64,000 nt of DNA from Legionella anisa. Its GTDB lineage: Bacteria; Pseudomonadota; Gammaproteobacteria; Legionellales; Legionellaceae. The DNA is taken from contig NZ_LNXS01000019.1 of the NCBI RefSeq assembly GCF_001467525.1, forward strand, positions 305,001 through 369,000, written 5' to 3'. Below the pieces are notes generated by a model, which worked only from the letters and a program-made list of their open reading frames with translations, did no database searches and was not told the DNA's origin. Each line of letters opens with the position of its first letter. Within the stretch, counting starts at the first letter, position 1. This document shows positions 29,957-40,816 of the stretch, piece by piece. Both the position numbers and the translations under genes were made by a program.

Positions 29957-31234
29957 TTATGCTGCGACGATCGAGCGTTTATGCTTAACGAAATATTCAA
30001 ATTCATCGCGGAATTGCGTAACAAAACTTTGTACAGGCCAAGCTGCTGCCTCACCTAGTGCACAGATAGTGCGTCCTTCGATATTATTCGCAACATTGAT
30101 TAGTTTTTCTACATCCCCAGGTTCCCCATGACCTTCTTTAATACGATGTAATAATCGGACTAACCAGCCTGTACCTTCACGACATGGAGTACATTGGCCG
30201 CAAGACTCATCCATATAAAATTCAGAAATACGGTATAATGCATCAACCATACAGGTTGTTTCATCCATAATAATTACCGCGCCAGAACCTAATCCTGAAC
30301 CTGCTTTTTGGATGCTGTCATAATCCATATCAAGTTCCATCATTACATCGCCAGGTAATACACGCATGGACGAACCGCCAGGGATCACTGCCTTGATTTT
30401 CCGACCCTTAATCACTCCACCAGCTAACTCAAGGAGCGTTTTAAATGGTGTTCCTAAAGGAATTTCGTAATTTCCAGGCTTATTGACATGACCGCTGACA
30501 CTAAAGCATTTAGTTCCACCATTATTGGGCTTGCCAATCTTTAAAAACCACTCACCGCCTTTTTCCATAATGACCGGAACAGAAGCAAAAGTTTCTGTAT
30601 TATTTATGGTTGTAGGTTTTCCATATAAACCATAATTAGCAGGAAATGGAGGTTTAAACCTCGGCTGACCTTTTTTCCCTTCTAGGGAATTAAGCAATGC
30701 AGTCTCTTCACCACAAATGTAAGCGCCCGCACCCAAATGATTATACAAATCAAAATCAACACCGGAACCTAAAATATTCTTACCAAGCAAACCTGCTGCA
30801 TAAGCTTCCTTCAGCGCAGCTTCTGTACGTTCATAAGGTAACCAAAATTCACCACGGATGTAGTTATATCCCACAGTTGAACCCATGGTATATCCGGCAA
30901 TCGCCATTCCTTCAATAAGCTGATGTGGATTTAATGCAAGTATTTCACGGTCCTTACATGTACCTGGTTCACCTTCATCGGAATTACATACTACATACTT
31001 CTGTACCGGACTATTACGATTCATAAAACTCCATTTCAATCCGGTTGGGAATCCTGCTCCCCCTCTACCTCTCAAGGCAGATGTTTTTAATTCATCAATA
31101 ATTAACTGTGGAGAAGTTTGCTCTTTTAGAATTTTTCTCCATGCACTGTATCCACCAACACTTTCATAAGCAGATAGTGTCCAAGGCTCTGGTAGATGAA
31201 ATGTTCGATAACAAACTTGATTTAATTCAACCAC
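29957..31234 (-). CDS. nuoF: NADH-quinone oxidoreductase subunit F (NADH/FMN-binding)
   Basis: The NADH-oxidising subunit, about 425 residues. It has the FMN/NADH site [17 protein letters not shown], the segment [14 protein letters not shown] and the N3 cluster ligands [14 protein letters not shown] plus a later Cys (TICALGEAA). The frame can begin at a GTG at 31243, but GAGGTGG is 5 bases before a second GTG at 31234 ([13 protein letters not shown]), which I prefer. It follows nuoE directly. Confidence 0.96.
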   Translation of the reverse strand: MVELNQVCYRTFHLPEPWTLSAYESVGGYSAWRKILKEQTSPQLIIDELKTSALRGRGGAGFPTGLKWSFMNRNSPVQKYVVCNSDEGEPGTCKDREILALNPHQLIEGMAIAGYTMGSTVGYNYIRGEFWLPYERTEAALKEAYAAGLLGKNILGSGVDFDLYNHLGAGAYICGEETALLNSLEGKKGQPRFKPPFPANYGLYGKPTTINNTETFASVPVIMEKGGEWFLKIGKPNNGGTKCFSVSGHVNKPGNYEIPLGTPFKTLLELAGGVIKGRKIKAVIPGGSSMRVLPGDVMMELDMDYDSIQKAGSGLGSGAVIIMDETTCMVDALYRISEFYMDESCGQCTPCREGTGWLVRLLHRIKEGHGEPGDVEKLINVANNIEGRTICALGEAAAWPVQSFVTQFRDEFEYFVKHKRSIVAA

Positions 31235-31252
31235 GGTAACCACCTCTATCTT

Positions 31253-31756
31253 TTATTGGTATTCTTCCAACACTTTATCTATAGATTCAGGAGTCAGATT
31301 TTCATGATAATCCTTGTCCACCTGCATCATTGGTGCGTTAACGCAGGCACCTAAACACTCAACAGATCTTAAAGTAAAACGTCCATCATCTGTGGTTTCG
31401 CCTAGCTTTATGTCCAATTTTTTTTCTAAATAGTTAACAATTGCAGCTGAGTCACGCAGCATACAGGAGATATTAGTACATACGTTTATCGAATGTCTTC
31501 CAACCTGTTGGTGTTCGTACATAGTGTAAAAACTAGCCACCTCATATACAGCAATTCGAGGCATCTCGAGATAGTCAGCTACAGCATCCATTAATTCCGT
31601 CGTGAGATGACCATGCTCTTCTTGGACAATGCGCAAAGCACTCATTACGGCTGATTGTTTTTGATCTTTTGGATATTTTGCTATCCAATGATCAATGTCC
31701 TTTATTCTTTGAGTTGACACCAATTGATGTAATATTTTTGCTGAATTATCAGACAT
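31253..31756 (-). CDS. nuoE: NADH-quinone oxidoreductase subunit E (2Fe-2S)
   Basis: The 167-residue peripheral subunit carrying cluster N1a. The four ligands are in CTNISC and CLGACVNAP, with the typical YTMYEHQQVGRHSINVCTN approach. It precedes nuoF by about 10 bases. Upstream, a 211-base gap containing a palindromic repeat separates it from nuoD, which is unusual for this otherwise tightly packed cluster. Confidence 0.97.
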   Translation of the reverse strand: MSDNSAKILHQLVSTQRIKDIDHWIAKYPKDQKQSAVMSALRIVQEEHGHLTTELMDAVADYLEMPRIAVYEVASFYTMYEHQQVGRHSINVCTNISCMLRDSAAIVNYLEKKLDIKLGETTDDGRFTLRSVECLGACVNAPMMQVDKDYHENLTPESIDKVLEEYQ

Positions 31757-31803
31757 TTCTAAACCTTTATTAATTTAATTGCAATTTCCTGGAATGTCAT
31801 TTT

Positions 31804-31942
31804 AGGAACTTTTGGCAATTCTACTATCTTGGCCATGGCGCGATTTTATGTACTCCGATACACACATACTTCACGTATACTGAATTTCGGTGCTCTAAAA
31901 TCACGCCATTTTGGCCCAATCTAGCGAATTGTCAACAGACCT
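31804..31942. repeat. Palindromic repeat element between nuoD and nuoE
   Basis: The outer arms are TTGGCAATTCTACTATCTTG at the left and the complement of CAATCTAGCGAATTGTCAAC at the right; inside them GGCGCGATTTTATGTACTCC mirrors a CTCTAAAATCACGCC segment. The centre matches, inverted, the centre of the element at 34490-34626 (CGAAAT..TATACGT..AGTATGTG). It fills most of the gap between nuoD and nuoE, so complex I messages would carry a long hairpin there. Confidence 0.75.
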
Positions 31943-31967
31943 TCATAAAAACCTGACATACCAAAAA

Positions 31968-33221
31968 TTAACGATCAATTTCACCAAATACTATATCCTG
32001 ACTCGCTAGAATAGCGACTCCATCTGCGATCATATGTCCTCGAGTCATTGCATCGTAGCTGGACAGATGGGCAAACCCTGGGGCACGAATTTTCAGTCTA
32101 TAGGGTTTATTGGCGCCATCTGAAACCATATAAATACCAAATTCACCTTTTGGTGCCTCAACCGCACTATATACTTCCCCACACGGGACACAAAAACCTT
32201 CAGTGAATAATTTAAAGTGATGGATTAATGACTCCATATCTTCTTTCATTTCTACACGACGTGGCGGTGTAACTTTGTGATCATCGATGCGAACAGGGCC
32301 GGGATTCGCTTTGAGCCACTCGATGCATTGTCTAATAATGCGATTTGATTGTCTTAGCTCTTCTACGCGAACCAAATAGCGGTCATAACAATCTCCCGTT
32401 TTACCTACTGGAATATCGAAATCCACGCGATCATATGCAGCATAACTTTGCTTTTTACGTAAGTCCCATGCAATACCAGAACCACGCAGCATTGGTCCTG
32501 TAAATCCCCATTGCAAAGCTTCTTCTGGTGAAACAACACCAATGTCTACAGTACGTTGCTTCCAAATTCTGTTATCAGTTAATAAGGTTTCATATTCATC
32601 GACACAACGAGTGAACCGTTCAGTAAATGCCCAGAGAAAATCAAGCAATGTACCGTTTCGCTCCTCATTAAGTTTTTCAACTTCTCGCTCATTATGCCAT
32701 CTCGATGCTTTATACTTAGGCATCGTATCGGGTAAATCTCGGGCGACACCGCCTGGTCTATAATAGGTAGCATGCATTCGTGCTCCTGATACTGCTTCGT
32801 AGCAATCAAATAGATCTTCGCGCTCACGGAAGCAATATAAAAATACAGTCATCGCACCGATATCCAGGGCTATGGCACCTAACCATAACAAATGATTCAA
32901 AATACGAGTTACTTCATCAAACATGGTACGAATGTATTGAGCGCGAATTGGGGCTTCTATGCCTAAAAGTTTTTCTATCGCGCGCACATAAGCATGCTCA
33001 TTACACATCATAGACACGTAATCGAGTCTATCCATATAACCGATAGATTGAATGTAAGGTTTTGTTTCTGCTAATTTTTCCGTAGCACGATGCAACAATC
33101 CTATATGGGGGTCTGCACGAACTATGGTTTCACCTTCCAGCTCAAGAACTAAACGCAAAACTCCATGTGCGGCAGGATGTTGTGGACCAAAGTTTAAGGT
33201 GTAATTCTTTAATTCAATCAT
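31968..33221 (-). CDS. nuoD: NADH-quinone oxidoreductase subunit D
   Basis: The 417-residue 49-kDa-type subunit that forms the quinone pocket with NuoB and NuoH. Hallmarks are [22 protein letters not shown] at the start (His residues near the quinone head), [16 protein letters not shown] and the C-terminal [29 protein letters not shown]. It is separate from nuoC here (adjacent and abutting), unlike the fused NuoCD of E. coli. Confidence 0.98.
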   Translation of the reverse strand: MIELKNYTLNFGPQHPAAHGVLRLVLELEGETIVRADPHIGLLHRATEKLAETKPYIQSIGYMDRLDYVSMMCNEHAYVRAIEKLLGIEAPIRAQYIRTMFDEVTRILNHLLWLGAIALDIGAMTVFLYCFREREDLFDCYEAVSGARMHATYYRPGGVARDLPDTMPKYKASRWHNEREVEKLNEERNGTLLDFLWAFTERFTRCVDEYETLLTDNRIWKQRTVDIGVVSPEEALQWGFTGPMLRGSGIAWDLRKKQSYAAYDRVDFDIPVGKTGDCYDRYLVRVEELRQSNRIIRQCIEWLKANPGPVRIDDHKVTPPRRVEMKEDMESLIHHFKLFTEGFCVPCGEVYSAVEAPKGEFGIYMVSDGANKPYRLKIRAPGFAHLSSYDAMTRGHMIADGVAILASQDIVFGEIDR

Positions 33222-33898
33222 TATTCGCCCCTTTTCTCACCAATATACCGGTTATCTTTACGAATAACCTTGGGCACTAAAACTCTGGGTTCAATATCTA
33301 CTGGAGCGTATATGACTTTTTCAAATTTTGCGTCATAGCGCATTTCAACATGACCACTGAGTGGGAAATCTTTACGAAATGGATGTCCAATAAATCCATA
33401 ATCTGTCAAAATACGTCTTAAATCAGGGTGTCCTTCAAATAAAATACCATATAAATCATAGGCTTCGCGTTCAAACCAATCGGCGCCTTTCCATAAATGA
33501 TGTATTGACGGAACAATTAAATGAGACTCATCAACGAATACCTTGACACGTAACCGATGATTCATTTTCGTTGAAAGTAAATGATATACTACAGCAAACC
33601 GTGGTTTATTCAGGGCATAAACTTTAGTATCTTGACGTTCTACGCCTCGAGAAAACCCACTTTCAGTCGCTGAATCGGTTTCCCAATCATATTCACCATA
33701 AAGCAAATAATCCACGGCGCAAAGATCAATGAGCTGATCAAAACGAAATGCTTCTAGATCGCGCAGCTCCAACATTATTGCTTTTAAATTTGATGCATCA
33801 CACTCAAGGGTAACCTCATCATACGCGACAGTAATATCTTTAATTTGAGTCGCTAGCTCCGTTTTGAGTTGTTCAACCAAATAATCATTTTTTGTCAT
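33221..33898 (-). CDS. nuoC: NADH-quinone oxidoreductase subunit C
   Basis: The 225-residue 30-kDa-type peripheral subunit. The signature [39 protein letters not shown] is present in full length order (about residues 140-180). Its stop codon shares a base with the start of nuoD, implying coupled translation. Confidence 0.97.
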   Translation of the reverse strand: MTKNDYLVEQLKTELATQIKDITVAYDEVTLECDASNLKAIMLELRDLEAFRFDQLIDLCAVDYLLYGEYDWETDSATESGFSRGVERQDTKVYALNKPRFAVVYHLLSTKMNHRLRVKVFVDESHLIVPSIHHLWKGADWFEREAYDLYGILFEGHPDLRRILTDYGFIGHPFRKDFPLSGHVEMRYDAKFEKVIYAPVDIEPRVLVPKVIRKDNRYIGEKRGE

Positions 33899-33920
33899 CT
33901 ATTTTGCACCTTTGATGAGC

Positions 33921-34397
33921 TTAAGCTTCTAAGATTTTTTTATGCCTGATTTTGTTCTGCAATTGAATAATGCCATACAGCAATGCTTCAGCAGTTGGAG
34001 GGCAACCTGGCACATATACATCGACTGGAACGATACGATCACATCCGCGAACTACGGAGTAAGAGTAATGATAATAACCACCTCCATTCGCACACGAGCC
34101 CATGGAAATAACCCATCGTGGTTCTGGCATTTGATCGTAAACTTTACGCAAAGCAGGAGCCATTTTATTGCATAAAGTACCAGCAACTATCATTACATCT
34201 GATTGCCGTGGACTGGGACGAAAAATAATTCCAAACCGGTCTAAGTCATAGCGTGCTGCACCAACGTGCATCATTTCTACCGCACAACATGCCAATCCAA
34301 AAGTCATAGGCCACATAGAACCACTACGTGCCCATCCGAGAAGTTTTTCGACTGAAGTCGTTACAAAGCCACTTTTTTGCAATTCTGCAACCGCCAT
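33921..34397 (-). CDS. nuoB: NADH-quinone oxidoreductase subunit B (N2 cluster)
   Basis: The 158-residue subunit binds cluster N2, which hands electrons to quinone. The ligand-containing pieces are [10 protein letters not shown] (the rare tandem Cys), [29 protein letters not shown] and [15 protein letters not shown]. It starts with SD-like AGGCTAGC upstream and is 23 bases from nuoC. Confidence 0.98.
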   Translation of the reverse strand: MAVAELQKSGFVTTSVEKLLGWARSGSMWPMTFGLACCAVEMMHVGAARYDLDRFGIIFRPSPRQSDVMIVAGTLCNKMAPALRKVYDQMPEPRWVISMGSCANGGGYYHYSYSVVRGCDRIVPVDVYVPGCPPTAEALLYGIIQLQNKIRHKKILEA

Positions 34398-34437
34398 AGC
34401 TAGCCTCTAAGCAGTTAAAATATTAATAAAAAAATAC

Positions 34438-34482
34438 CCACTTCTGATTGATTTCTTCTTTATGAAGTTGCAATCAAAAGTG
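34438..34482. other. Long hairpin between nuoA and nuoB
   Basis: CACTT and TGATTG pair with CAATCA and AAGTG, with an inner CTTC/GAAG stem around TTTAT. Directly adjacent is a palindromic repeat copy. On the minus strand it lies between nuoA and nuoB and may act as a processing or attenuation site; no T-run is present. Confidence 0.45.
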
Positions 34483-34489
34483 AATTTAG

Positions 34490-34626
34490 TGCCTGTTTAC
34501 ATTCGCTGGATTGAGCTGCAAGGCCTTGATTTTCGAACACCGAAGCGAAATATACGTTAGTATGTGACGCATCAGAGCACAGAAAATCGAGGCTTTACGG
34601 TCAAGACAGTAGAATTGTAAAACACG
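34490..34626. repeat. Palindromic repeat element between nuoA and nuoB
   Basis: It begins GCCTGTTTACATTCGCTGGA and ends with the complement of that arm (GACAGTAGAATTGTAAAACA). Inside, CTTGATTTTCGAACACCGA mirrors CAGAGCACAGAAAATCGAG. The centre CGAAATATACGTTAGTATGT is shared, inverted, with the element between nuoD and nuoE. No ORF is inside. Size and structure suggest a non-coding mobile or REP/MITE-like element. Confidence 0.75.
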
Positions 34627-34646
34627 CTCTACTTCGCACGCTTAGA

Positions 34647-35003
34647 TTATTCCCAATCTAGTGCGCCTCGTTTCCATTCATAAATAAAGCCAATCACCAA
34701 TAATCCTAAAAATAACATCATTCCAGCAAAACCAAACCAACCAATTTTGCGTAAAACTAAAGCCCATGGAAAGAAAAATGCAGTTTCTAAGTCAAAAATA
34801 ATAAATAATATTGCAACCAGATAAAAACGAACATCAAATGGAATATGGGAACTCTCAAATGCACCAAATCCACATTCGTAGGGCGCGTTCTTGGCACTAT
34901 CAGGATTGTGCGTTGAAAGAAGAGAACCTGCCCCTAACATTGCTAAACCCAATGCCAATCCGATAATTATGAAAATAAGAACAGGTAAATATTGAGATAG
35001 CAT
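34647..35003 (-). CDS. nuoA: NADH-quinone oxidoreductase subunit A
   Basis: A 118-residue membrane subunit of complex I with three helices. The conserved loop [21 protein letters not shown], with its Cys and acidic residues, is near the quinone site, and [20 protein letters not shown] follows. AGGTGAAAAA precedes the ATG at 35003. It is the first nuo gene, just downstream of tRNA-Leu. Confidence 0.97.
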   Translation of the reverse strand: MLSQYLPVLIFIIIGLALGLAMLGAGSLLSTHNPDSAKNAPYECGFGAFESSHIPFDVRFYLVAILFIIFDLETAFFFPWALVLRKIGWFGFAGMMLFLGLLVIGFIYEWKRGALDWE

Positions 35004-35029
35004 TTTTTCACCTATTGTACGGATTAAAA

Positions 35030-35115
35030 TGGTGCCGAAGGCCGGACTCGAACCGGCACGGCTTTCGCCACCGCCCCCTCAAGACGGCGTGTCTACCAAT
35101 TCCACCACTTCGGCA
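35030..35115 (-). tRNA. leuU: tRNA-Leu (anticodon GAG)
   Basis: An 86-base class II tRNA with encoded CCA. The acceptor strand is TGCCGAAG pairing with CTTCGGCA, the variable arm is long (CGGTGGCGAAAGCCG), the T-loop reads GTTCGAGTC, and the anticodon loop CTTGAGG gives anticodon GAG (codons CUC/CUU). It sits between secG and nuoA; in E. coli the same tRNA (leuU) follows secG. Confidence 0.97.
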
Positions 35116-35126
35116 ATTCTTTTTTA

Positions 35127-35201
35127 GGATCTGTTTACATTTCTACTATCTTGACTAAAATTATTTGATTTTGACTCAAGTAGCGAAATGTAAACAGACC
35201 C
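35127..35201. repeat. Short palindromic repeat copy upstream of tRNA-Leu
   Basis: A compact 75-base element with nearly perfect ends: TCTGTTTACATTTC at 35130-35143 and its complement GAAATGTAAACAGA near 35185-35198. The inner arms (ACTATCTTGACT / TGACTCAAGTAG) match those of the longer elements, but the middle is missing, as if internally deleted. It lies 12 bases upstream of the tRNA-Leu 5' end, where promoter elements would be expected. Confidence 0.8.
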
Positions 35202-35266
35202 TTATTAATAATTATTTATTAATGTCTAATCTTCTCTATATTCAAGTACAGAGAAAGATATCTTAT

Positions 35267-35590
35267 TTATTTTTTCTTACCATTATCTACTGGTACTGGA
35301 ATTGAATTCGCAGGTACACTATTTTGTTGAGGAATTATTTGCTGATCCGCCTTTTGATATTGAACGGACACCAAATAGGATAACAATAAACTGGTGACAA
35401 AAAAGGTCAGCGCCAAACCACCGGTTAATTTAAATAAAAAACCACCCGTCCCCTGGCTTCCAAATAAGGTATTCGAAGCTCCAGATCCAAAAGCCGCACC
35501 AATATCAGCACCTTTACCATGCTGAATAAGAACCAAGCCTATTAAGACTACAGCAACAATTACATGAATCATTAATATCAATTGATACAT
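35267..35590 (-). CDS. secG: Preprotein translocase subunit SecG
   Basis: A 107-residue membrane protein that stimulates SecYEG export. It shows [49 protein letters not shown] and a second helix; the tail is polar. The MYQ start overlaps tpiA by 13 bases and corresponds to the usual SecG start; ATG at 35572 is an alternative without better signals. Confidence 0.95.
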   Translation of the reverse strand: MYQLILMIHVIVAVVLIGLVLIQHGKGADIGAAFGSGASNTLFGSQGTGGFLFKLTGGLALTFFVTSLLLSYLVSVQYQKADQQIIPQQNSVPANSIPVPVDNGKKK

Positions 35591-36327
35591 TTCACAATTT
35601 CCACAAACTGTTTCGCGTTCAACGATGCACCACCTACCAAACCACCATCTACATCAGGCATGGCAAACAACGCCCTGGCATTGTTTTCGCTTACACTTCC
35701 TCCATAAAGAAGTGATAAACGCTCAGCATCGCTATGATTTATCTCTGCAATCAGCTTTCTAATAAACTGATGTACTTCTTGTGCCTGATCTGGTGATGCA
35801 GTTTTTCCTGTACCTATTGCCCAGACGGGTTCGTAAGCGATAACACAATCACGAAAACAGTTTTTATCGTGTTCGCTTACCGCAAGCAACTGCTTAGCAA
35901 TTACTTGTTCTGTTTGACCCTTTTCACGTTCAGCCAGTGTTTCACCGACACAAAGAATCGGTATCATACCATGTTCTTTCACATGGTGGAATTTTTGCGC
36001 TACAAAATTTTCATCTTCATGAAAACAATGTCTTCTCTCAGAGTGTCCCACCAAAATATAGCGACAGTTAAAATCCTTTAACATAGGTGCAGATATCTCA
36101 CCAGTGTAGGCACCAAAATCCTTTGGATACACATTCTGGGCACCTATATTAATTGTACACTCAGCAAGAATATCTCTAACTTGCGGAATATAAATCGCAG
36201 GTGGCATTACGATCACGTGCACATTGCTAGTAGGATTAAGTAATTCTTTAAGTTCATTACTTAATTGAATGACCTGCTGCAGCTGCCCATTCATTTTCCA
36301 GTTGCCAGCAACTATCTTGTGTCTCAT
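35578..36327 (-). CDS. tpiA: Triosephosphate isomerase
   Basis: Glycolytic interconversion of dihydroxyacetone phosphate and glyceraldehyde-3-phosphate. The 249-residue protein has Asn9 and Lys11 (GNWKMNG), catalytic His95 (VGHSERR), catalytic Glu166 ([11 protein letters not shown]) and LYGGSV for phosphate binding. It lies between glmM and secG and overlaps the latter. Confidence 0.98.
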   Translation of the reverse strand: MRHKIVAGNWKMNGQLQQVIQLSNELKELLNPTSNVHVIVMPPAIYIPQVRDILAECTINIGAQNVYPKDFGAYTGEISAPMLKDFNCRYILVGHSERRHCFHEDENFVAQKFHHVKEHGMIPILCVGETLAEREKGQTEQVIAKQLLAVSEHDKNCFRDCVIAYEPVWAIGTGKTASPDQAQEVHQFIRKLIAEINHSDAERLSLLYGGSVSENNARALFAMPDVDGGLVGGASLNAKQFVEIVKCIN

Positions 36328-36437
36328 CAGGACGCCCCTTCATTTTCAACTGCGGACTATACCCAAACTAATTGCTGATGTGTAGTCCTATCGTGATTTT
36401 TTTATCAAATAGCTCAATGGATATATCTGATTCACCA

Positions 36438-37790
36438 CTAAATGTTTAAATTCCTCTCAATCTGACTTATATCATCACATAACTTTTGCGCGTGTTGTTT
36501 CACTATAGACTCATCCAAACCTTCGACCATAACGCGTAATAAAGGTTCAGTTCCTGAAGGTCTGAGCAACACACGTCCTTCTCCATTTAGACTTGATTCT
36601 AAAGCCTTCACTACTTCAATTACTTGTGTGTGTTCTGCGAGTATGGTTGCGTAATTAGTTTTTAAATTCACTAAGCTTTGTGGTAATAGATTAATACCCT
36701 GAATTAATTGCTGTAACGTTTTACCCTGCTTAACCATAATTGATAATACTTGTAACGCAGCAACTATCCCGTCACCTGTAGTAGTTTTATCCAAGCAGAC
36801 GATGTGCCCCGAAGTTTCTCCACCTATTTTCCAATCTTTTTCCCGCAAGGCTTCTAAAACATATCGATCACCTACACGTGTTCGGACAAAGGGAATACCT
36901 AAACTCTTAATAGCGATTTCCAGGCCATAATTGCTCATCTGCGTACCAACTACCCCACCGTTTAGTACACCGCGCTGATGCCTATCTTTGGCAATAATAT
37001 ATAGGATTTGATCTCCATCAATTAAACGACCATCCGAATCAATGAGTATGACACGATCGCCATCACCGTCTAGGCCAATACCAATATCTGCGCCAGTACT
37101 CATGACCTTTTGTCTTAGCAATTCGGGAGAGGTTGAGCCACAATCCTCGTTAATATTAAAACCATCAGGACGATTTCCAATGGAAATAACTTGGGCTCCG
37201 AGCTCAGAAAATACATTAGGGGCAATATGATAGGTCGCGCCATTCGCGCAATCAACTACAATTTTTAGCCCGGATAGCCGTGTTAATGACGGAATAGTGG
37301 ATTTACAAAACTCGATATACCGTCCACTTGCATCATTAATTCGTGTTGCCTTCCCTAGATTCTGAGAAGGTACGGTTTGCATTTTCATTTCCAGTTCAGC
37401 TTCAATTGCGAGTTCAACACTATCAGGTAATTTACCTCCTTCAGAGGAAAAAAACTTGATTCCGTTATCTTCAAACAGATTATGTGATGCACTAATGACA
37501 ATACCCGCATTTGCTCTTAGTGTTTGGGTTAGATAGGCTATAGCTGGTGTTGGCATAGGTCCAAGCAAAGCAACGTCAACCCCTGCAGCGGATAGCCCTG
37601 CTTCAAGAGCAGACTCCAACATATAACCAGATACCCTTGTATCTTTTCCAATCACTACTTTTTTGCGTTGACCATTAGCTAGCACTCGACCAACTGCCCA
37701 ACCCAGTTTCAACACAAATTCAGGGTTAATATTTGATAAACCCACGTGTCCGCGTATACCATCCGTTCCAAAATATTTACGTTGACTCAT
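36438..37790 (-). CDS. glmM: Phosphoglucosamine mutase
   Basis: GlmM makes glucosamine-1-phosphate for peptidoglycan and LPS. The 450-residue protein carries the phosphoserine loop ISASHN (Ser102), metal-binding DGDGDR (Asp241, 243, 245), GGETSGHI for sugar recognition and [12 protein letters not shown] for phosphate binding. It lies in the ftsH-folP-glmM cluster as in E. coli, with a 155-base gap after folP that may hold its own promoter. Confidence 0.98.
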   Translation of the reverse strand: MSQRKYFGTDGIRGHVGLSNINPEFVLKLGWAVGRVLANGQRKKVVIGKDTRVSGYMLESALEAGLSAAGVDVALLGPMPTPAIAYLTQTLRANAGIVISASHNLFEDNGIKFFSSEGGKLPDSVELAIEAELEMKMQTVPSQNLGKATRINDASGRYIEFCKSTIPSLTRLSGLKIVVDCANGATYHIAPNVFSELGAQVISIGNRPDGFNINEDCGSTSPELLRQKVMSTGADIGIGLDGDGDRVILIDSDGRLIDGDQILYIIAKDRHQRGVLNGGVVGTQMSNYGLEIAIKSLGIPFVRTRVGDRYVLEALREKDWKIGGETSGHIVCLDKTTTGDGIVAALQVLSIMVKQGKTLQQLIQGINLLPQSLVNLKTNYATILAEHTQVIEVVKALESSLNGEGRVLLRPSGTEPLLRVMVEGLDESIVKQHAQKLCDDISQIERNLNI

Positions 37791-37945
37791 CCTTAACCAC
37801 CTCTTATCAAGAATTTTTAGCCCTTATGAGCTGATATGTAAGCGTTTACGCCCTATTCACCGAAAAGCTGTACTTGACGCATCTTGCGCGAAAATAATAC
37901 TTTCACCAAGATTCATGCATGCCCCCTGAACGGATACACTGATAT

Positions 37946-38809
37946 TCAGTCAGCCTGGTTAATCATGGTAATCATATGCAACGCTTGATTTGTTTCATCA
38001 ACATCATGCGTTCTAATGATCCCCGCACCTTTCAGTGCAGCATAAACTGCGACCGCTATACTTCCTATTAAACGCTCATCCACCTCTTTAGCAAGTACTG
38101 CTCCGATAGTGCTTTTGCGTGATACCCCTAAAAGCAGAGGTATTTTAAATGTTGCAAAGCTATCAAGATTTTTGACTAAGAGCAAATTATCTTGTATTTG
38201 CTTCCCAAATCCAAAGCCCGGATCCAAAATTATATTGTTCCTTTGAATACCGACACGCTCACACTCCGTAATACGCTCTATAAAAAAACGCTTCACTTCG
38301 GTAAGCACACCTTCTGGATAATAAGGGTTTTGTTGCATATTTTGTGGCGTGCCTTGCATATGCATCAAACAAACAGGAACTGCTAGTTTTGCAGCCATTT
38401 CGAGCGCCCCTTCGGTACGTAGAGCGTATACATCATTAATTATGTTGGCCCCAGCACTCACAGCAGCGTCCATTACTTCGGGTTTATTTGTATCAATCGA
38501 GATACAAATATCTGAACTCCTACGAATTTGTTCAATGACAGGAATGACCCGTTTCAATTCTACATCAAGTGGGACATGCTCTGCACCTGGTCTGGTAGAT
38601 TGCCCCCCAATATCGATTAAATCAGCTCCTTGGCTTATTAGGTAAAATGCCTGTTCATAGGCCCTATCCGAGGATAAAAATTTACCACCATCGGAAAAAG
38701 AATCCGGAGTGACATTCAAGATGCCCATAATTAATGGCTTTTCTGGTGGATTATCTAAGGAAGGTTGGCGTTGACGCTCAAGCCAACCTGAAAATTGCTT
38801 TGAATTCAC
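37946..38809 (-). CDS. folP: Dihydropteroate synthase
   Basis: The 287-residue folate enzyme condenses hydroxymethyl-dihydropterin pyrophosphate with p-aminobenzoate and is the target of sulfonamides. It has both family signatures, MGILNVTPDSFSDGG (about 28-42) and DLIDIGGQSTRPGAEHV, and later DPGFGFGK and GVSRKS. It follows ftsH by 21 bases. Confidence 0.97.
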   Translation of the reverse strand: MNSKQFSGWLERQRQPSLDNPPEKPLIMGILNVTPDSFSDGGKFLSSDRAYEQAFYLISQGADLIDIGGQSTRPGAEHVPLDVELKRVIPVIEQIRRSSDICISIDTNKPEVMDAAVSAGANIINDVYALRTEGALEMAAKLAVPVCLMHMQGTPQNMQQNPYYPEGVLTEVKRFFIERITECERVGIQRNNIILDPGFGFGKQIQDNLLLVKNLDSFATFKIPLLLGVSRKSTIGAVLAKEVDERLIGSIAVAVYAALKGAGIIRTHDVDETNQALHMITMINQAD

Positions 38810-38830
38810 CTGCTTCTCTCACTAATAATC

Positions 38831-40750
38831 TCAGTGCTCTTCAGCAGGGTTTACACTCACTTCATTCTCTGATGGTTTTTCTGATGAGTTGTTAATCACT
38901 TCAGCGCCATCAAGAGGCTTTGATGAACCCCAGTCCTCAGGTGGAGAAGGCTCCTTTCCAGACATAATCTCTTGTATTTGCTTGAAATCTATAGTTTCGT
39001 ATTTAATTAAGCTTTCAGCCATTAAATGCAACTTATCCATATTGGAAACAAGGATTTCTTTAGCTCGCTGGTAGTTTCTGTCAATAATTGCACGCACTTC
39101 ATCGTCAATTTGTTGTGCCGTTCTATCTGACATTTCTTTATGCTTATTCATTGAGCGGCCTAAGAATACTTCCTCTTCTTCTTCACCAAAGGTCAGTGGG
39201 CCCAAAGTCGACAGCCCCCAATTAGTAACCATTTTGCGCGCTATTTCAGTAGAACGCATAATGTCATTCGATGCGCCCGTGGTCACGCTTTCCGGGCCAA
39301 AGATAAGCTCTTCTGCAATGCGGCCACCGAATAGGCTGGATAATTGGCTTTCCAAACGTCGTTTGCTATGGCTGTACCTATCTTGCTCCGGTAGAAACAT
39401 TGTCACACCCAGAGCGCGGCCCCGCGGAATAATAGAAACTTTATAAACAGGATCGTGCTCCGGTACAGATAAACCAACAATCGCATGACCCGCTTCATGA
39501 TAAGCAGTCAATTTTTTCTCATTATCATCCATCACCATAGAACGACGTTCAGCGCCCATCATGATTTTATCTTTCGCTTTATCCAACTCGATCATGTTGA
39601 CTTTACGTTTATTTGCACGTGCGGCAAATAAAGCGGCTTCGTTTACTAGATTAGCTAGATCCGCACCAGAAAACCCTGGAGTACCTCGGGCGATCGCCAT
39701 AATGTCCACATTGTTCTCTACTGGAACTTTTTGCAAATGCACTCTTAATATTTGTTCGCGACCACGGATATCTGGTAAAGGAACTACAACCTGGCGATCG
39801 AAACGGCCGGGACGCAGTAGCGCAGGATCTAAAACGTCTGGACGGTTTGTTGCCGCAACAACAATAACGCCCTCACTTCCTTCAAAACCGTCCATTTCAA
39901 CCAGTAATTGGTTTAACGTTTGTTCGCGCTCATCATGACCTCCGCCAAGACCAGCCCCACGATGACGACCTACCGCATCAATTTCATCAATGAAAATAAT
40001 GCAAGGAGCATGTTTTTTTGCTTGCTCAAACATGTCGCGCACACGAGATGCGCCCACACCAACAAACATTTCAACAAAATCAGAACCTGAAATTGTGAAG
40101 AAAGGTACTTTAGCCTCACCAGCAACAGCTCGAGCTAAAAGGGTTTTACCTGTTCCCGGAGAACCAACCAATAATACGCCACGAGGAATACGTCCGCCCA
40201 GATTTTGGAATTTGGTAGGATCGCGTAAAAAGTCAACTAATTCCTTAACTTCCTCTTTAGCCTCATCTACGCCAGCAACATCCGCAAAAGTTACCTTAAC
40301 TTGATCCTCACCCAGTAAGCGTGCTCGTGAACGACCAAACGACATAGCACCTCGGCCACCCCCGCCTTGCATCTGCCGCATAAAAAATACCCAAACACCA
40401 ATTAAAAGCAGCATCGGGAACCAATTAATAAACAAATGGAGGAGGAAACTTTCTTGTTGTTTTTCTTGACCGCTTACATCAACTTTGCTTTTCAGTAATT
40501 CGCCTAACAAAGCATTATCTTGCATGGGCATGTAAGTAATAAAGCGCTTATTATTTTTAGTCATCCCTTTGATGATCTTATCATCCTCGATGGTGACTGA
40601 ATTAACCATACCTTGATCGACTTCTTTCAAAAACTGGCTGTAAGAAAGTTTCTCAGCAACCGAGTTTCGAGGGCCGAAATTACTGAAAACTGAAACAAGC
40701 ACGATCGCTATAATCAGCCATAAAAATAAATTCTTAACCATGTCGTTCAA
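38831..40750 (-). CDS. ftsH: ATP-dependent zinc metalloprotease FtsH
   Basis: Membrane AAA+ protease for quality control. The 639-residue protein has two N-terminal membrane helices (about 6-23 and 104-124), Walker A GSPGTGKT (196-203), Walker B IIFIDEID, the second region of homology ([20 protein letters not shown]) and the zinc site HEAGH (418-422). The Pro/Glu/Ser-rich tail is variable. Its upstream neighbour is rlmE, as in E. coli. Confidence 0.98.
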   Translation of the reverse strand: MNDMVKNLFLWLIIAIVLVSVFSNFGPRNSVAEKLSYSQFLKEVDQGMVNSVTIEDDKIIKGMTKNNKRFITYMPMQDNALLGELLKSKVDVSGQEKQQESFLLHLFINWFPMLLLIGVWVFFMRQMQGGGGRGAMSFGRSRARLLGEDQVKVTFADVAGVDEAKEEVKELVDFLRDPTKFQNLGGRIPRGVLLVGSPGTGKTLLARAVAGEAKVPFFTISGSDFVEMFVGVGASRVRDMFEQAKKHAPCIIFIDEIDAVGRHRGAGLGGGHDEREQTLNQLLVEMDGFEGSEGVIVVAATNRPDVLDPALLRPGRFDRQVVVPLPDIRGREQILRVHLQKVPVENNVDIMAIARGTPGFSGADLANLVNEAALFAARANKRKVNMIELDKAKDKIMMGAERRSMVMDDNEKKLTAYHEAGHAIVGLSVPEHDPVYKVSIIPRGRALGVTMFLPEQDRYSHSKRRLESQLSSLFGGRIAEELIFGPESVTTGASNDIMRSTEIARKMVTNWGLSTLGPLTFGEEEEEVFLGRSMNKHKEMSDRTAQQIDDEVRAIIDRNYQRAKEILVSNMDKLHLMAESLIKYETIDFKQIQEIMSGKEPSPPEDWGSSKPLDGAEVINNSSEKPSENEVSVNPAEEH

Positions 40751-40784
40751 AGTATTAACCTCGTTAGTGACGTGCAGCTATTAT

Positions 40785-40812
40785 TTTATGATCAAAATTC
40801 TTAGATCATAAA
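40785..40812. other. Inverted repeat in the rlmE-ftsH gap
   Basis: TTTATGATC (40785-40793) and GATCATAAA (40804-40812) form a perfect 9-base stem around a 10-base loop. It sits between rlmE and ftsH on the minus strand and could terminate or process the rlmE transcript or serve as an operator for ftsH; sequence alone does not decide. Confidence 0.45.
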
Positions 40813-40816
40813 GTTA

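Noticed and set aside
31757-31967. A missing or broken gene between nuoD and nuoE
   Set aside because: All 14 nuo genes are present and intact; the gap is explained by a palindromic repeat with no coding frame.
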